Assembly: GCF_016827595.1 (NCBI RefSeq)
Contig: NZ_JAECMS010000002.1
Span: forward strand, 620,001 to 684,000
Reading direction: 5' to 3'
DNA length: 64,000 nucleotides
DNA from: Luteirhabdus pelagi
GTDB lineage: Bacteria; Bacteroidota; Bacteroidia; Flavobacteriales; Flavobacteriaceae
The position numbers and the translations under genes are program-made. Shown here in pieces: positions 52,504 through 61,680 of this stretch. Under the pieces are notes generated by a model. It did no database searches. It was not told the DNA's origin and saw only the letters and a list, made by a program, of their open reading frames with translations. The first letter of the stretch is position 1. Every line of letters starts with the position of its first letter.

Positions 52504-53850
52504 CTATTTCTTTGCGGTTTCAGTGGTAGTTGGTGTATAGTAATTCGGTGGGAAGCCATTTAGCTGTCGCCACAATTCATACCAAATCGGTACATCCTCC
52601 AATAGCGCCAAGGTAAACGCGCCACTACCGATGCGAATATCCTCGGGCCATGGATGATCGTTAGGATCGGGCGATAACAACACACGGTATTTTCCATTGG
52701 TGGAGATATAATTTTCAATGGCAACCACTTTTCCACCATAGGTTCCGTAAGAAAGGTTCGGCCATCCGCTAAAGACAATGGCAGGCCACCCATCAAAACG
52801 CACCCGCATTTCTTCTCCTAAATGAATCAAGGGAATATCGATAGGATCTACAAAGGTCTCTACTGCCTTTTCGTATTGTGAAGGCATGATATTGACCAAT
52901 TGCTCGCCTTCCTTGAAGGTTTCCCCCACACCAGAACGAATCGCTTTGTTGATATAGCCATTTTGCGGTGCTTTCACATAATAAAGACTGTTTCTGATTT
53001 CATAATTGCTGTAATCATTTTGCAACTTGCTTACCTGAGCTTCCGTATCGAACTGATTCGATTGGGCCGTAAACTTTTCACTCTGTGCCTTTGCAATTTT
53101 ATCGGCATACTCGGCGCTAATTCTGCTAAGCTCCACCTGAGCATTTATCACATCATTTCTGCTCGATAGCAGTTTGTTCTCTTGTGAAACCAACTTGGCA
53201 GAGGTCTCCTGAAGTTTCAGTCGTTTTTGTTCTACATCGGTCAACGACTTCAAGCCTTCCTGCTGCAGCGTGTTGATTCGCTCGAACTGTCGCTCGGCAA
53301 TCGTCTGGTTTGTTTTGGCTGCTTCTAGGTCGATGCTATCGCTCTTTACGTTCAATCGTGCTTGTTGTAGCTTATTCTTTGCTTGCTCCAACTTAAGGCG
53401 CTGCTCGGAAGAAAGCGCTGCGATTTGGTTTTCCAAGGCTTTCACCTTCTCCTTATACGATTCGACAGAAAGACTCTTCGAATTGATTTGCTCTCCCGTC
53501 CGTGCTACCAATTTTGGGTCGAAATATTGGTTCTGCACCTCCGAAATATGAAGGATGGTATCGCCTTTCTCCACAAAATCGCCTTCACGCACATACCATT
53601 TTTCGATTTTTCCTGGAATTGGCGACTGAATGGTCTGCGGACGCTGCTCTGGTGTTAAGGTCGTAAGCGTTCCCGTGCCTGTTACAGTCTGTGTCCATGG
53701 CAGGAACATGATAATTATAGCAACGATGGCAAATACCAATAGAAAGCGGTTGAAATGCTTATAATGGCGCTTGTGAAACACAATCTTTCCCGAGGCGAAT
53801 TGCTTCAGGTCTAAATTGGGACGCGTAGGTAAATTTGAAATGTTTAACAT
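52504..53850 (-). CDS. HlyD-family membrane fusion protein
   Basis: A 448-residue periplasmic adaptor linking the ABC exporter to the TolC channel. One membrane segment (FLLVFAIVAIIIMFLPW, about 34-50) is followed by a biotinyl-lipoyl half (PIPGKIEKWYVREGDFVEKGD), a long coiled coil (about residues 130-270, with repeated heptads), the second lipoyl half (KAPQNGYINKAIRSGVGETFKEGE, about 297-320) and a beta-barrel. The gene starts 2 bases after the ABC stop, which supports one complex. Confidence 0.92.
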   Translation of the reverse strand: MLNISNLPTRPNLDLKQFASGKIVFHKRHYKHFNRFLLVFAIVAIIIMFLPWTQTVTGTGTLTTLTPEQRPQTIQSPIPGKIEKWYVREGDFVEKGDTILHISEVQNQYFDPKLVARTGEQINSKSLSVESYKEKVKALENQIAALSSEQRLKLEQAKNKLQQARLNVKSDSIDLEAAKTNQTIAERQFERINTLQQEGLKSLTDVEQKRLKLQETSAKLVSQENKLLSSRNDVINAQVELSRISAEYADKIAKAQSEKFTAQSNQFDTEAQVSKLQNDYSNYEIRNSLYYVKAPQNGYINKAIRSGVGETFKEGEQLVNIMPSQYEKAVETFVDPIDIPLIHLGEEMRVRFDGWPAIVFSGWPNLSYGTYGGKVVAIENYISTNGKYRVLLSPDPNDHPWPEDIRIGSGAFTLALLEDVPIWYELWRQLNGFPPNYYTPTTTETAKK

Positions 53851-53852
53851 CG

Positions 53853-55529
53853 TTATGCTTTTAAGGTTAAACGTCCGGCTTCCATGTAGGCATGGCTGTT
53901 ACAATATTTCTTCCATAGAGCATTCTGACTTACGACGATTAGGCCCCACGGACGATCTGGGTGTGTGAGGTATTCGATGATGTCCTCTTGTTCATCGGGT
54001 GGTAGCTGCTCCAAAGGTTCGTTAAGGAGTAACAGCTTTGGATTGGTAACAATGCTACGTGCCAAAACGATTTTCTTGCTCACTGAAAAAGGGATTTTCT
54101 TGCCTTCAGGATATAACATACTGTTCAATCCTTTGGGCAGTTTTTTAATGAAATCGGATAGCCCCGTTGCTGCTATGGCATTTTCGACCATTTCCATTGA
54201 AATGGACGGGTCGCCAAAGGTGAGGTTTTCCAGAACAGTCCCTTCAAAAGGTGATTCTTCTGAAAGGGATTGACCGATACCAGCGCGATATTTATTGGGA
54301 TGTATCCCTTGCATGGATTTTTCATTGACGAACATTTTTCCTTCTGAAGGAGCGATGATGCCTGATATAAGTTGAAGTAGGGTAGACTTACCCGATCCGC
54401 TAGGACCATTCAACAATAATCGTGAGTGTTTATCGAGCTGTAAATTGATGTCTTTCAGCAACACCTCGCCATTATCGTGCGCCCTGTAGATAACCTCTGA
54501 CAGTTCTAGTTTAAATGGGCGGTCGGTTTCGAACGGATCGCTTCCTTCCTGAGGCTCCATTTCCTTGTCGACGACCACCCCAAGTTTTTCCAGGGAAGTA
54601 AGCAGGTCGTAAAAGGACTCCAATCGTAGGATAAGTTTTTCTACCGCACCGATGATCAGTAGGATAATGATTTCCGCCGCTACAAATTGTCCGATATTCA
54701 TTTCTTGGTTTAATACCAAAATCCCTCCGATTAGCAATAAGCCTGCTGTTACCAAGACTTTAAAGGTGATTAGTTGGGCGAATTGAATGACAAGGACCTT
54801 AAAGTGACTTTCACGTGCTTCGAGATATTCCGTTACCAATTGATCGTTTTTGGAAAGTGCCCAAGATGTTTTTCCGGAAAGCTTAAAGCTGGTGACGGAA
54901 CGCGCAATTTCCTGAAGCCAATGCGCAATACGATACTTTTGTGTGCTTTCCTCCAAACTCGTCCGCATTCCTTTCTTTCCCGTGAATTTGATGATGAGGT
55001 AAATGATAAGAACCAAGAGGACACCATATACGATAAAGAACGGGTGGTAAAGTGATAATAATAAGAGCCCGAAAATGATTTGAAGCAAGGAGGCTGGAAA
55101 ATCCAGTAGGATTTTTGTTATTTCCTTTTGAACCGTTATTGTATCGAAAAAACGATTTGCCAACTCTGGTGGATAGAATTGCTTAAAAGCTTCCATCTTA
55201 ATTTTTGGGAAGCGATAGGCGAATTCGAAAGAAGATCGTGTAAAGATTTTCTGTTGCACATTCTCGATGATTCGGAATTGCATGAGTTGAAGAACACCGA
55301 CAAAGGCAACCCCTAAGGTAACGAGCACGACCAGCATAACCCATGAGGTACTTATTTCGGCGCCTTGAATGAGGTTGATGATGGCCTGAATTCCTAACGG
55401 AAGGGAAAGGCTGACCAATCCTGCGAAAATGGCATAGTAAATTATTTGGAGAACGTCTTTTCGATCCAGTTTCAAAAGATTTACGAGTCGTTTCCAGGGC
55501 GATAAGGGATCGTTATGCATGGGTTTCAA
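53853..55529 (-). CDS. ABC exporter (membrane plus ATPase domain) with degenerate ATPase motifs
   Basis: A 558-residue half-transporter: about five to six membrane segments in residues 25-300, then an ATPase domain. Walker A is intact (GPSGSGKST, 375-383) and a Q-loop-like Gln420 is present. The other motifs deviate: the LSGGQ signature is replaced by FSVSK (about 481-485), Walker B reads LLLLNEP (Asn503 instead of Asp, Glu504 kept), and the H-loop His is Gln535 in VVSQNALW. There is no peptidase domain. The normal homodimer would have no complete site, so it may be a slow or partner-dependent ATPase. It overlaps the TetR gene by 17 bases. Confidence 0.9.
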   Translation of the reverse strand: MKPMHNDPLSPWKRLVNLLKLDRKDVLQIIYYAIFAGLVSLSLPLGIQAIINLIQGAEISTSWVMLVVLVTLGVAFVGVLQLMQFRIIENVQQKIFTRSSFEFAYRFPKIKMEAFKQFYPPELANRFFDTITVQKEITKILLDFPASLLQIIFGLLLLSLYHPFFIVYGVLLVLIIYLIIKFTGKKGMRTSLEESTQKYRIAHWLQEIARSVTSFKLSGKTSWALSKNDQLVTEYLEARESHFKVLVIQFAQLITFKVLVTAGLLLIGGILVLNQEMNIGQFVAAEIIILLIIGAVEKLILRLESFYDLLTSLEKLGVVVDKEMEPQEGSDPFETDRPFKLELSEVIYRAHDNGEVLLKDINLQLDKHSRLLLNGPSGSGKSTLLQLISGIIAPSEGKMFVNEKSMQGIHPNKYRAGIGQSLSEESPFEGTVLENLTFGDPSISMEMVENAIAATGLSDFIKKLPKGLNSMLYPEGKKIPFSVSKKIVLARSIVTNPKLLLLNEPLEQLPPDEQEDIIEYLTHPDRPWGLIVVSQNALWKKYCNSHAYMEAGRLTLKA

Positions 55530-56199
55530 GATTTAGGGATGAAAACAACAAATCGGTAAAGAAGTCCTTTGGAGCAACGGTCTTACTGCAACTCGTCAAG
55601 GACGAAAAATGCTGCATTAGAAAATGTTGGTGCAACACCCCTTCGACGGTAGTGCTGGCAAGACTAGCTGCAAAACCATAGTCGGGTTGTGCTTCTAAAA
55701 TCATATCCTTTACACGTCCGACCAATCGCTTGTAGATTGCAAAAAAGCCTTCTTTATTCTCTTTATCGACTTCCTTGGTGAGGTACGACTTCGAATATTC
55801 ATTGATAACAATGGCATTTAAAGCTTTCTCGTCGATATGCGAGTAGGTAGAATCCTCTTTCACCTCTTCCGACAAAATATCGATGGCTTTTTTCAGCTTT
55901 TCTTTGGAATCGCTGATATTATTGGTAGCAAACACCAATCGATATTCCATCCATCCCCAATACCAAGAAGTTAGATAGAGCAGAAGTTTATGTTTGTTTT
56001 CGAAATAGCGATATATGGAGCTTTCGTTACTGCCAATGCGATCGCCCAGTTTTTTAAAGGTGAAGCATTCGAACCCCATATCGTCGATTAACGTGATGCT
56101 CTCTCCAACAATGCGCTTTCCCAAATCTGAAGTTTCTGGATCTTTGAGATACAACTTATCGTGCACCACCACCTTCAAGTTTTTAAGTAAATTTTGCAT
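55513..56199 (-). CDS. TetR/AcrR-family transcriptional regulator
   Basis: The 228-residue product (start ATG 56199, MQNLLKNLKVV...) has an N-terminal helix-turn-helix with GFECFTFKKLGDRIGSNESSIYRYFENKHKLL (about residues 40-71), the TetR recognition pattern, and a helical ligand-binding C-terminus. Upstream codons to 56259 would add 20 hydrophobic residues and are rejected. It is the first gene of the exporter operon and most likely represses it; a palindrome in its upstream region is a candidate operator. The inducer is unknown. Confidence 0.88.
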   Translation of the reverse strand: MQNLLKNLKVVVHDKLYLKDPETSDLGKRIVGESITLIDDMGFECFTFKKLGDRIGSNESSIYRYFENKHKLLLYLTSWYWGWMEYRLVFATNNISDSKEKLKKAIDILSEEVKEDSTYSHIDEKALNAIVINEYSKSYLTKEVDKENKEGFFAIYKRLVGRVKDMILEAQPDYGFAASLASTTVEGVLHQHFLMQHFSSLTSCSKTVAPKDFFTDLLFSSLNLETHA

Positions 56200-56225
56200 T
56201 TCCGAATATTTTAGACGCAAAAATA

Positions 56226-56238
56226 ATAGTAATACTAT
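56226..56238. promoter_or_regulatory. Candidate TetR-family operator ATAGT-N3-ACTAT
   Basis: A 13-base inverted repeat 27 bases upstream of the TetR start codon, in the gap between the TetR operon and the divergent nitroreductase gene. Position and symmetry suit autoregulation. The site is short, so chance cannot be ruled out. Confidence 0.35.
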
Positions 56239-56288
56239 CATATTTGCAAGTATTAACAATTTTTTAATGTTGAATGGATTGATAACCT

Positions 56289-56296
56289 TATTTTTG
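56289..56296 (+). promoter_or_regulatory. -7 element TATTTTTG of the nitroreductase gene
   Basis: TATTTTTG matches TAnnTTTG, 14 bases before the start codon at 56311. Confidence 0.5.
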
Positions 56297-56310
56297 TGTG
56301 AAAAAGAAGC

Positions 56311-56865
56311 ATGAAAATTGAAGAAGCTATTCCACAGCGACGCTCGGTATATCCACCGCAGTATTCCGATAAGGAGATAACAAGGGAAACCATTGAAACG
56401 ATTTTAGAAGCTGCTAATTGGGCGCCTACGCACAGACGAACGGAGCCCTGGCGTTTTAAGGTGTTTCAGGGAAAAGCGAAACAGGAACTTGCTGAATTCT
56501 TACGAGAGGCCTATTTGAAGCATGAAAATGCGCCATCCACCTTTAAGGCAAAGCGCGTTGAGAGTAAAGTGCAACAAGCAGCCTGTGTCTTGGCTATCTG
56601 TATGCAGCGCGATCCCAAAGAGTCAGTTCCCGAATGGGAGGAAATTGCGGCTACTTCCATGGCGGTTCAAAACCTATGGCTTCGTGCAAGAAGTATTGGG
56701 ATCGGTGGTTATTGGAGCACTCCTTTCCTAAAAGATCATATTGGCGATTATATTTCCTTGAAAGAAGGTGAAACGTGCTTAGGTTTTTTCTATATGGGAT
56801 ATGTTGAAGAATGGCCCGAAGGAAGTCGCGAGACTTCAATTGCAGACAAAACGGAGTTTATCTAG
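56311..56865 (+). CDS. Nitroreductase-family FMN oxidoreductase
   Basis: A 184-residue FMN enzyme of the nitroreductase fold. The RRSVYPP start (FMN phosphate-binding Arg-Arg-Ser), ANWAPTHRRTEPWRF loop, VQNLWLRARSIGIGGYW and the C-terminal GFFYMGY are in standard positions. It probably reduces nitro compounds or quinones with NAD(P)H as a dimer. Its 3' end overlaps that of the convergent DUF456 gene by four bases. Confidence 0.9.
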   Translation: MKIEEAIPQRRSVYPPQYSDKEITRETIETILEAANWAPTHRRTEPWRFKVFQGKAKQELAEFLREAYLKHENAPSTFKAKRVESKVQQAACVLAICMQRDPKESVPEWEEIAATSMAVQNLWLRARSIGIGGYWSTPFLKDHIGDYISLKEGETCLGFFYMGYVEEWPEGSRETSIADKTEFI

Positions 56866-57362
56866 AATAGAAGGTCCCAGTTACCGATTAGTTTGTAAAT
56901 AAAAAGCCCGAGATACACGACCGTTGCCAGGAACTTGATGAAGGTCGATGCCAGAAAACCTAAAAAGGATCCAAACGCAGCTTTCATCGCGAGTTTCTTT
57001 TCGGTCTTATTTACAATTAATTCACCCACCAAAGCGCCTACAAAGGCACCGATTAATATTCCAAACGGAACGGGAACAAACAATCCGACCAACAATCCGA
57101 TAGTAGTACCCCAAGCACCCGCCTTACTACCACCAAATCGCTTGGTGCCCATGGCGGGAATGATATAGTCGAGAACGTAAAGCCCAATCGCTACGACTCC
57201 TGTAATAGTGATAAAAAGCCAATCGAACGGAAGGGAAGGAGCGAGATAGAGCAAGACCAATCCCAACCAACTAATGGGTGTTCCGGGTAACACCGGAAGG
57301 ATGCTTCCCGCCATTCCGATAAGCATACATACGAATCCTAAAACCACCATTGCTATATCCAT
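56862..57362 (-). CDS. DUF456 membrane protein
   Basis: A 166-residue integral membrane protein with four to five hydrophobic segments and glycine-rich helices: MIGMAGSILPVLPGTPISWLGL (about 17-38), then AGAWGTTIGLLVGLFVPVPFGILIGAFVGALVGE (about 81-114), the signature of DUF456. The function is unknown. It is probably a single-gene unit, divergent from the BlaI-controlled operon. Confidence 0.88.
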   Translation of the reverse strand: MDIAMVVLGFVCMLIGMAGSILPVLPGTPISWLGLVLLYLAPSLPFDWLFITITGVVAIGLYVLDYIIPAMGTKRFGGSKAGAWGTTIGLLVGLFVPVPFGILIGAFVGALVGELIVNKTEKKLAMKAAFGSFLGFLASTFIKFLATVVYLGLFIYKLIGNWDLLF

Positions 57363-57408
57363 GTTTCAAAAATAGTACTCTAACCCAAACTTCAACACAA
57401 AATATTTC

Positions 57409-57448
57409 AACTAAATATTTAGTTAAACTAAAAAATTAGTTATATTTG
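57409..57448 (+). promoter_or_regulatory. Two BlaI-type operators overlapping the operon promoter
   Basis: AACTAAATATTTAGTT (57409-57424) is a perfect 16-bp palindrome. AACTAAAAAATTAGTT (57426-57441) shares the same arms AACTAA/TTAGTT. They are centred 17 bases apart. The second touches the -7 element TATATTTG (57441-57448), and the first covers the -33 region. A BlaI-family repressor is encoded three genes downstream, and such dyads are typical of that family. Confidence 0.65.
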
Positions 57449-57471
57449 GAACTATTGTTATTCATCTTGCT

Positions 57472-58965
57472 ATGGGGAAAAGGTTCCATCCATTATACAT
57501 ACTGCTGCTGCTGCCTTTCTTGGTAGGCGCACAAACCTATATTGGTGAATTGCTTTATCGAGATTCGTTTCAATACATAAAGATTGAAGCTTCCGATAGC
57601 CTTGTTTCGATTAGCATGCCTTATATGGATGGAAGAAAATCTTATCCTACTTCCCAACGGCAACTTACCAGACCATTTCAGATAAAACGGGAAAATAGAA
57701 CTTGGACTTTCAATTTAAAGGAGGAAGAAAACACCCTTTCAGGCACCATAAGCATTGGAAATATGGCGCAGCCTATAGTATTTCACAAACAAGCATCACC
57801 TATTGCGGCAGCTGACTTGTCAAAATTTGAAGGAATTTTTCGGGATGAAAACGGTACGAGAACAACCGTATATAAACGAAACGGATACCTTCACATGCTG
57901 TCGCCCTATTCTGGTAGAACGATGTCGCTGAAACCAATCGCTCCCAATACTTTTTGGACCGTTTCAGGTTGTATTTGGAAGTACGACGCAGCATCTTTAG
58001 CTTATACACGCATCGATCGAAACCAAAATAAAATTCAACTTACGAAATTGGGTACCATTCACGTTGAAGGGCAATGGATTCCTATACAAAACGACACCTT
58101 GTATGCGAAACTTTTCTTCCCACCTGATACCGGAAGTGTTCCCGCTTGTTTGGTGCTTCCCGGAGGTGGAGCTGTAGGCATGGACAATTATGAATATGAA
58201 GCGCGTTTTTTTGCAGCCAATGGCATGCTCGCCATGGTGTTCGATAAATCAGGTAACGGAAAATCGAAGGGACCGGGAAACTTTAACCGACAAACCTTTG
58301 AGGAAAAAAATGATCAGTATAAAGCGCTCTTTCAATACCTTCAACAACATCCTAGAAGTTTAAAAAACAAAGTGGGAGTCCATGGGCCGAGTGAAGGCGG
58401 CAGGTTGGCCCTTATGATGGCGAGCGACCTTCCCGAGATGGCTTTTGTAAATGCCACGGCGGCACCAATTATGACAATGCGGGAGGGACAATTATATGCG
58501 GTCGATCATTATCATCGCGCGCTCGGGGTTTCGGAAGCAGACAATAATGCTATCGCCGCGATTTGGAACGACTATTACGAAGGCATTATCAATGATAGTA
58601 TTCCACCATCGGTTATCGATCGGGCCAATCAATTTCGAGGAAATCAGGACCGGTTGTTTCTCCCGCCGAATGCAACGGGAATTCCAATGTCGCCTTCAAA
58701 AGAAGACCTGCAGAATAAGCGGGTGGTTACCGATTTAAAAAATATTCAATGTCCGATCTTGCTTCAATACGGTGAAAACGACCAGCGTGTCGATGCTACG
58801 GCAAGTATCCGTACCTTTAAGGAACACGTTTCACCAAACATAAAAACCACCATCCTCCAATATCCACGGGCAAGCCATTCTTTTATGACCCCAGAATATG
58901 AAATCAGTTACGGGTATTTGGACGATAAACTCGCGTGGCTAAAGGAAATAGGAATTTTAAAATGA
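57472..58965 (+). CDS. Secreted alpha/beta hydrolase (BAAT/dienelactone-type C-terminal domain)
   Basis: A 497-residue protein with signal peptide (LYILLLLPFLVGAQ). Residues ~20-200 are a beta-rich domain of unknown role. The C-terminal ~290 residues are an alpha/beta hydrolase with the oxyanion block LVLPGGGAVGMDNYE, the nucleophile HGPSEGGRLAL (G-x-S-x-G), an acid in YGENDQRVDA and the His in ASHSFM. The enzyme likely hydrolyses an ester or thioester in the periplasm. It heads the operon and is followed by an ATGA overlap with the next gene. Confidence 0.85.
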   Translation: MGKRFHPLYILLLLPFLVGAQTYIGELLYRDSFQYIKIEASDSLVSISMPYMDGRKSYPTSQRQLTRPFQIKRENRTWTFNLKEEENTLSGTISIGNMAQPIVFHKQASPIAAADLSKFEGIFRDENGTRTTVYKRNGYLHMLSPYSGRTMSLKPIAPNTFWTVSGCIWKYDAASLAYTRIDRNQNKIQLTKLGTIHVEGQWIPIQNDTLYAKLFFPPDTGSVPACLVLPGGGAVGMDNYEYEARFFAANGMLAMVFDKSGNGKSKGPGNFNRQTFEEKNDQYKALFQYLQQHPRSLKNKVGVHGPSEGGRLALMMASDLPEMAFVNATAAPIMTMREGQLYAVDHYHRALGVSEADNNAIAAIWNDYYEGIINDSIPPSVIDRANQFRGNQDRLFLPPNATGIPMSPSKEDLQNKRVVTDLKNIQCPILLQYGENDQRVDATASIRTFKEHVSPNIKTTILQYPRASHSFMTPEYEISYGYLDDKLAWLKEIGILK

Positions 58966-59426
58966 TAACTATGAAAGCAATTGCAACAGTATTGATTGTT
59001 ATTAGCACTACTATCGGCTTTTCACAAAGTGAAGTCGATAAGGAAGGTGTTAAAACGGCATGTATGAATTATTTGGAAGGATTTTATGAGGGCGATACCC
59101 TAAAGTTGAAAGAAAGCTTACAGCCTGAATTGTACAAATTTGGATTCTACAAAGGTCGAGATAGTGAAACCTACAATCAAGTTTCACCAATGACCTATGA
59201 AGGTGCAATAGCGTTTGCCAAAGGAGTGAAGGAAAAAGGAAATTATCCCAAACCCGATGCGCCCAAAGAAGTTGAAGTATTGGATATAGGTAATACCATT
59301 GCGGCTGCTAAGGTTACCGCGTGGTGGGGCATCGATTATCTCCTATTATCAAAACGTGAAGAGGGCTGGATGATTGAACAGGTGCTTTGGGAAGGGCCCT
59401 TGGAGCGTAAAAAGGCGAAAGGATGA
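58962..59426 (+). CDS. NTF2-like protein, lumazine-binding type
   Basis: A ~154-residue secreted protein (signal MKAIATVLIVISTTIGFSQ). The mature part has the VKTACMNYLEGFYEGDTLKLKESL block (about residues 27-50) and the AAKVTAWWGIDYLLLSK strand of the 'putative lumazine-binding' NTF2-like family. The start at ATG 58962 overlaps the preceding stop as ATGA, like three other junctions in the operon; ATG 58971 is an alternative that gives the same signal. The ligand is unknown. Confidence 0.8.
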   Translation: MITMKAIATVLIVISTTIGFSQSEVDKEGVKTACMNYLEGFYEGDTLKLKESLQPELYKFGFYKGRDSETYNQVSPMTYEGAIAFAKGVKEKGNYPKPDAPKEVEVLDIGNTIAAAKVTAWWGIDYLLLSKREEGWMIEQVLWEGPLERKKAKG

Positions 59427-59842
59427 GAACACTTTTGTTTTTACTATGTATGGCCGTTCCGCTATCACAACAAGCACAATCGGTAACCGATCAAGTGCTG
59501 GCACAAAATCGCGCCATGGAAACAGCCTATAATGCAGGAAACCTAACCAAGATAGCCGACTACTATACGAAGGATGGATTGGTTATTGGTCCCCAAAGCC
59601 AAGTGGAAGGCCACGAAGCTATCGTCAATTATTGGAAAGGTCTGGAAGGTCGCCATGTGGATTGGGAATTGGAAAATATCGAACTTTTGGAGTATGGCGA
59701 AGCGGTGGTGCAACGTGGTATTTCACATTTGCGGTATTATTACAATGAAGAAATCGTACAATCGGATGTTCGCTTCACGCTACTTTGGGTGAAAGAGGAC
59801 GGCCAATGGAAAATTAAAATAGATCATTATACCCCTTTATAA
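59423..59842 (+). CDS. NTF2-like protein, SnoaL/DUF4440 type
   Basis: A 139-residue secreted NTF2-fold protein (signal MRTLLFLLCMAVPLSQQAQ). 'NAGNLTKIADYYTKDGLVIGPQSQVEGHEAIVNYWKG' (about residues 37-73) is the DUF4440/SnoaL pattern, and 'DVRFTLLWVKEDGQWKIKIDHYTP' the closing strand. No catalytic residues stand out. Its ATG overlaps the preceding stop, and the BlaI gene follows without a gap. Two NTF2-fold genes in a row suggest a shared ligand-handling role. Confidence 0.82.
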   Translation: MRTLLFLLCMAVPLSQQAQSVTDQVLAQNRAMETAYNAGNLTKIADYYTKDGLVIGPQSQVEGHEAIVNYWKGLEGRHVDWELENIELLEYGEAVVQRGISHLRYYYNEEIVQSDVRFTLLWVKEDGQWKIKIDHYTPL

Positions 59843-60208
59843 ATGAAACAACTTACTAAGGCAGAAGAAGACATTATGCAGGTGCTATGGGACTTGGAAG
59901 AGGCAAATGTGGCGTCGGTTATCGACCAGCTCCCAAAGCCGAAACCTGCTTATAATACGGTTTCGACAATAGTCCGGATTTTGGAGAACAAAGGCTTTGT
60001 CGACCACCGAAAGGAAGGTCGTGGCTATGTTTATTTTCCTATCATTCCGAGAACGGAGTATAGCAATCAGCGGCTGAATAATTTCGTTGAAGGCTACTTT
60101 CAAGGATCGTTCAAGAGCATGGTATCCTTTTTTATGAAGAAGAACGATATCAGTCTTCAGGAGTTGGAGGAAGTGCTTCAGGAAATCGAGAAAAACAACG
60201 AAAAATGA
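59843..60208 (+). CDS. BlaI/MecI/CopY-family repressor
   Basis: A 121-residue winged-helix repressor. MKQLTKAEEDIMQVLW and AYNTVSTIVRILENKGFVDHRKEGRGYVYFP (about residues 36-66) are the typical BlaI DNA-binding segments. The C-terminal helices serve dimerisation. BlaI-type repressors are removed by proteolysis when the partner M56 sensor is activated. The partner gene follows directly (ATGA overlap), and candidate operators lie upstream of the operon. Confidence 0.92.
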   Translation: MKQLTKAEEDIMQVLWDLEEANVASVIDQLPKPKPAYNTVSTIVRILENKGFVDHRKEGRGYVYFPIIPRTEYSNQRLNNFVEGYFQGSFKSMVSFFMKKNDISLQELEEVLQEIEKNNEK

Positions 60209-61680
60209 TACACTATATCTTACAAACCATAGCATTTCAGCTACTGTTTTTGTTGCTATATGAAGTGTTTCTGAAACGGGAAACCTTCTTTCAGCAGAAC
60301 AGGTGGTATTTGTTAGGAACGTCGGCCTTGAGTTTTGTACTTCCCTTGGTGAAGTTACCCGCCCTGCAAAGTGCCATACCTTCGCAATATCAAATTCAGT
60401 TGCCAGCAGTACTTCTGGGTGAACCATCGACCACGACTACTTCAACCCAGCTACCAGAGGTGTTAATGCAGTCGAATACTGAAATGATAGTAACCGTTTC
60501 CCAAATAGCAGTTTCACTATGGATCATCGGTATGATAGGTAGCATAATTTGGTTGGCATATAAAGGACTTAAACTACATCAGTATATAAAAAATAATCCT
60601 TCAGAAAACTACCACAATGCTACTGTGAAGATCGTGCCCGGGAAGCATGCGTTTTCGTTTCTTCACTATATATTTTTAGGCACTGAACTTTCTATCTCGC
60701 AGCGGGGAATCGCGCTTCAACATGAATATGTTCATATAAAACAAAGGCATTCATGGGATTTGCTCTACTTCGAAATCCTTCGAACGATATGCTGGTTTAA
60801 TCCGTTGCTATATCTTTTTCAACAGCGCATTACTTCGGTACATGAATATTTGGCCGATAGTGCCATTACCAAAAACATTTCAAAAACATCGTATTGCAAT
60901 GAATTGTTAGCATCTGTTTTTCAAACGTCTGCTATATCGTTCACCAATACTTTTTTTAATCATTCATCAACCCGCTTGAACGTTTTGAATAAATCATTTG
61001 TTTTTCAGAACGGACAGGTCAAAAAACGAATTCTTATGTTACACAGTAAACAATCAACAACAACAAAGCTTTGGAAGTATCTATTGGTGCTTCCCTTACT
61101 AGCAGGAATGCTAGTGTACACCTCATGCTCGCAGGAAGTGGAAAATGCTACAGATGAGAATCTTTCGCAGCAGATTTCGAATTTAAAAATGTCGCTTGAA
61201 AACAAAGAATCCCTGTCGCAAGAGGAAATGGCGCAATTTAAAGCCCTATTTTCTAAAGCCACCCAACTCTCAGGCGATTCCAATATAAAAGTTGAGTATA
61301 CCGACGATAACTGGGATGAAAGCGATTCCCCCGTTCCGTTTACGGTCATCGAAAGGGTTCCTGTATTTCCAGGGTGTGAAGGCATGGAAAACGAAGCCGC
61401 CAAAAAATGTATGTCGCAGAAAATTGCATCACTCGTAGCCGAGAACTTCAACACCGATGTCTCTAAGGATTCAGATATAAACGGCAAGCAACGCATCTTT
61501 GTTCAATTTAAAATTGATGCGCAAGGAAACGTGGTCGACACCAAGGCGCGTGCCCCGCATCCCGAACTTGAAAAGGAGGCCCTTCGCGTAATCGAAATGC
61601 TGCCCCAAATGACACCGGGAGAACATAGAGGAAAGCAAGTAGCCGTCATCTATTCATTACCCATTATATTTGAAATATGA
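60205..61680 (+). CDS. M56 (BlaR1-type) metallopeptidase sensor with TonB-like C-terminus
   Basis: A 491-residue membrane protease. Four hydrophobic segments lie near residues 5-22, 35-50, 96-120 and 292-308. The zinc motif is HEYVH (173-177) on the cytoplasmic side, followed by a Glu downstream in the helix (SVHEYLAD). After the last segment (LLVLPLLAGMLVYTSC) comes a periplasmic part, including VFPGCEGME, and a TonB-like C-terminal domain (about 430-491, FVQFKIDAQGNVVDTKARAP). Bacteroidota typically pair such M56-TonB proteins with BlaI. It presumably senses an envelope signal and cleaves BlaI. Confidence 0.9.
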   Translation: MIHYILQTIAFQLLFLLLYEVFLKRETFFQQNRWYLLGTSALSFVLPLVKLPALQSAIPSQYQIQLPAVLLGEPSTTTTSTQLPEVLMQSNTEMIVTVSQIAVSLWIIGMIGSIIWLAYKGLKLHQYIKNNPSENYHNATVKIVPGKHAFSFLHYIFLGTELSISQRGIALQHEYVHIKQRHSWDLLYFEILRTICWFNPLLYLFQQRITSVHEYLADSAITKNISKTSYCNELLASVFQTSAISFTNTFFNHSSTRLNVLNKSFVFQNGQVKKRILMLHSKQSTTTKLWKYLLVLPLLAGMLVYTSCSQEVENATDENLSQQISNLKMSLENKESLSQEEMAQFKALFSKATQLSGDSNIKVEYTDDNWDESDSPVPFTVIERVPVFPGCEGMENEAAKKCMSQKIASLVAENFNTDVSKDSDINGKQRIFVQFKIDAQGNVVDTKARAPHPELEKEALRVIEMLPQMTPGEHRGKQVAVIYSLPIIFEI

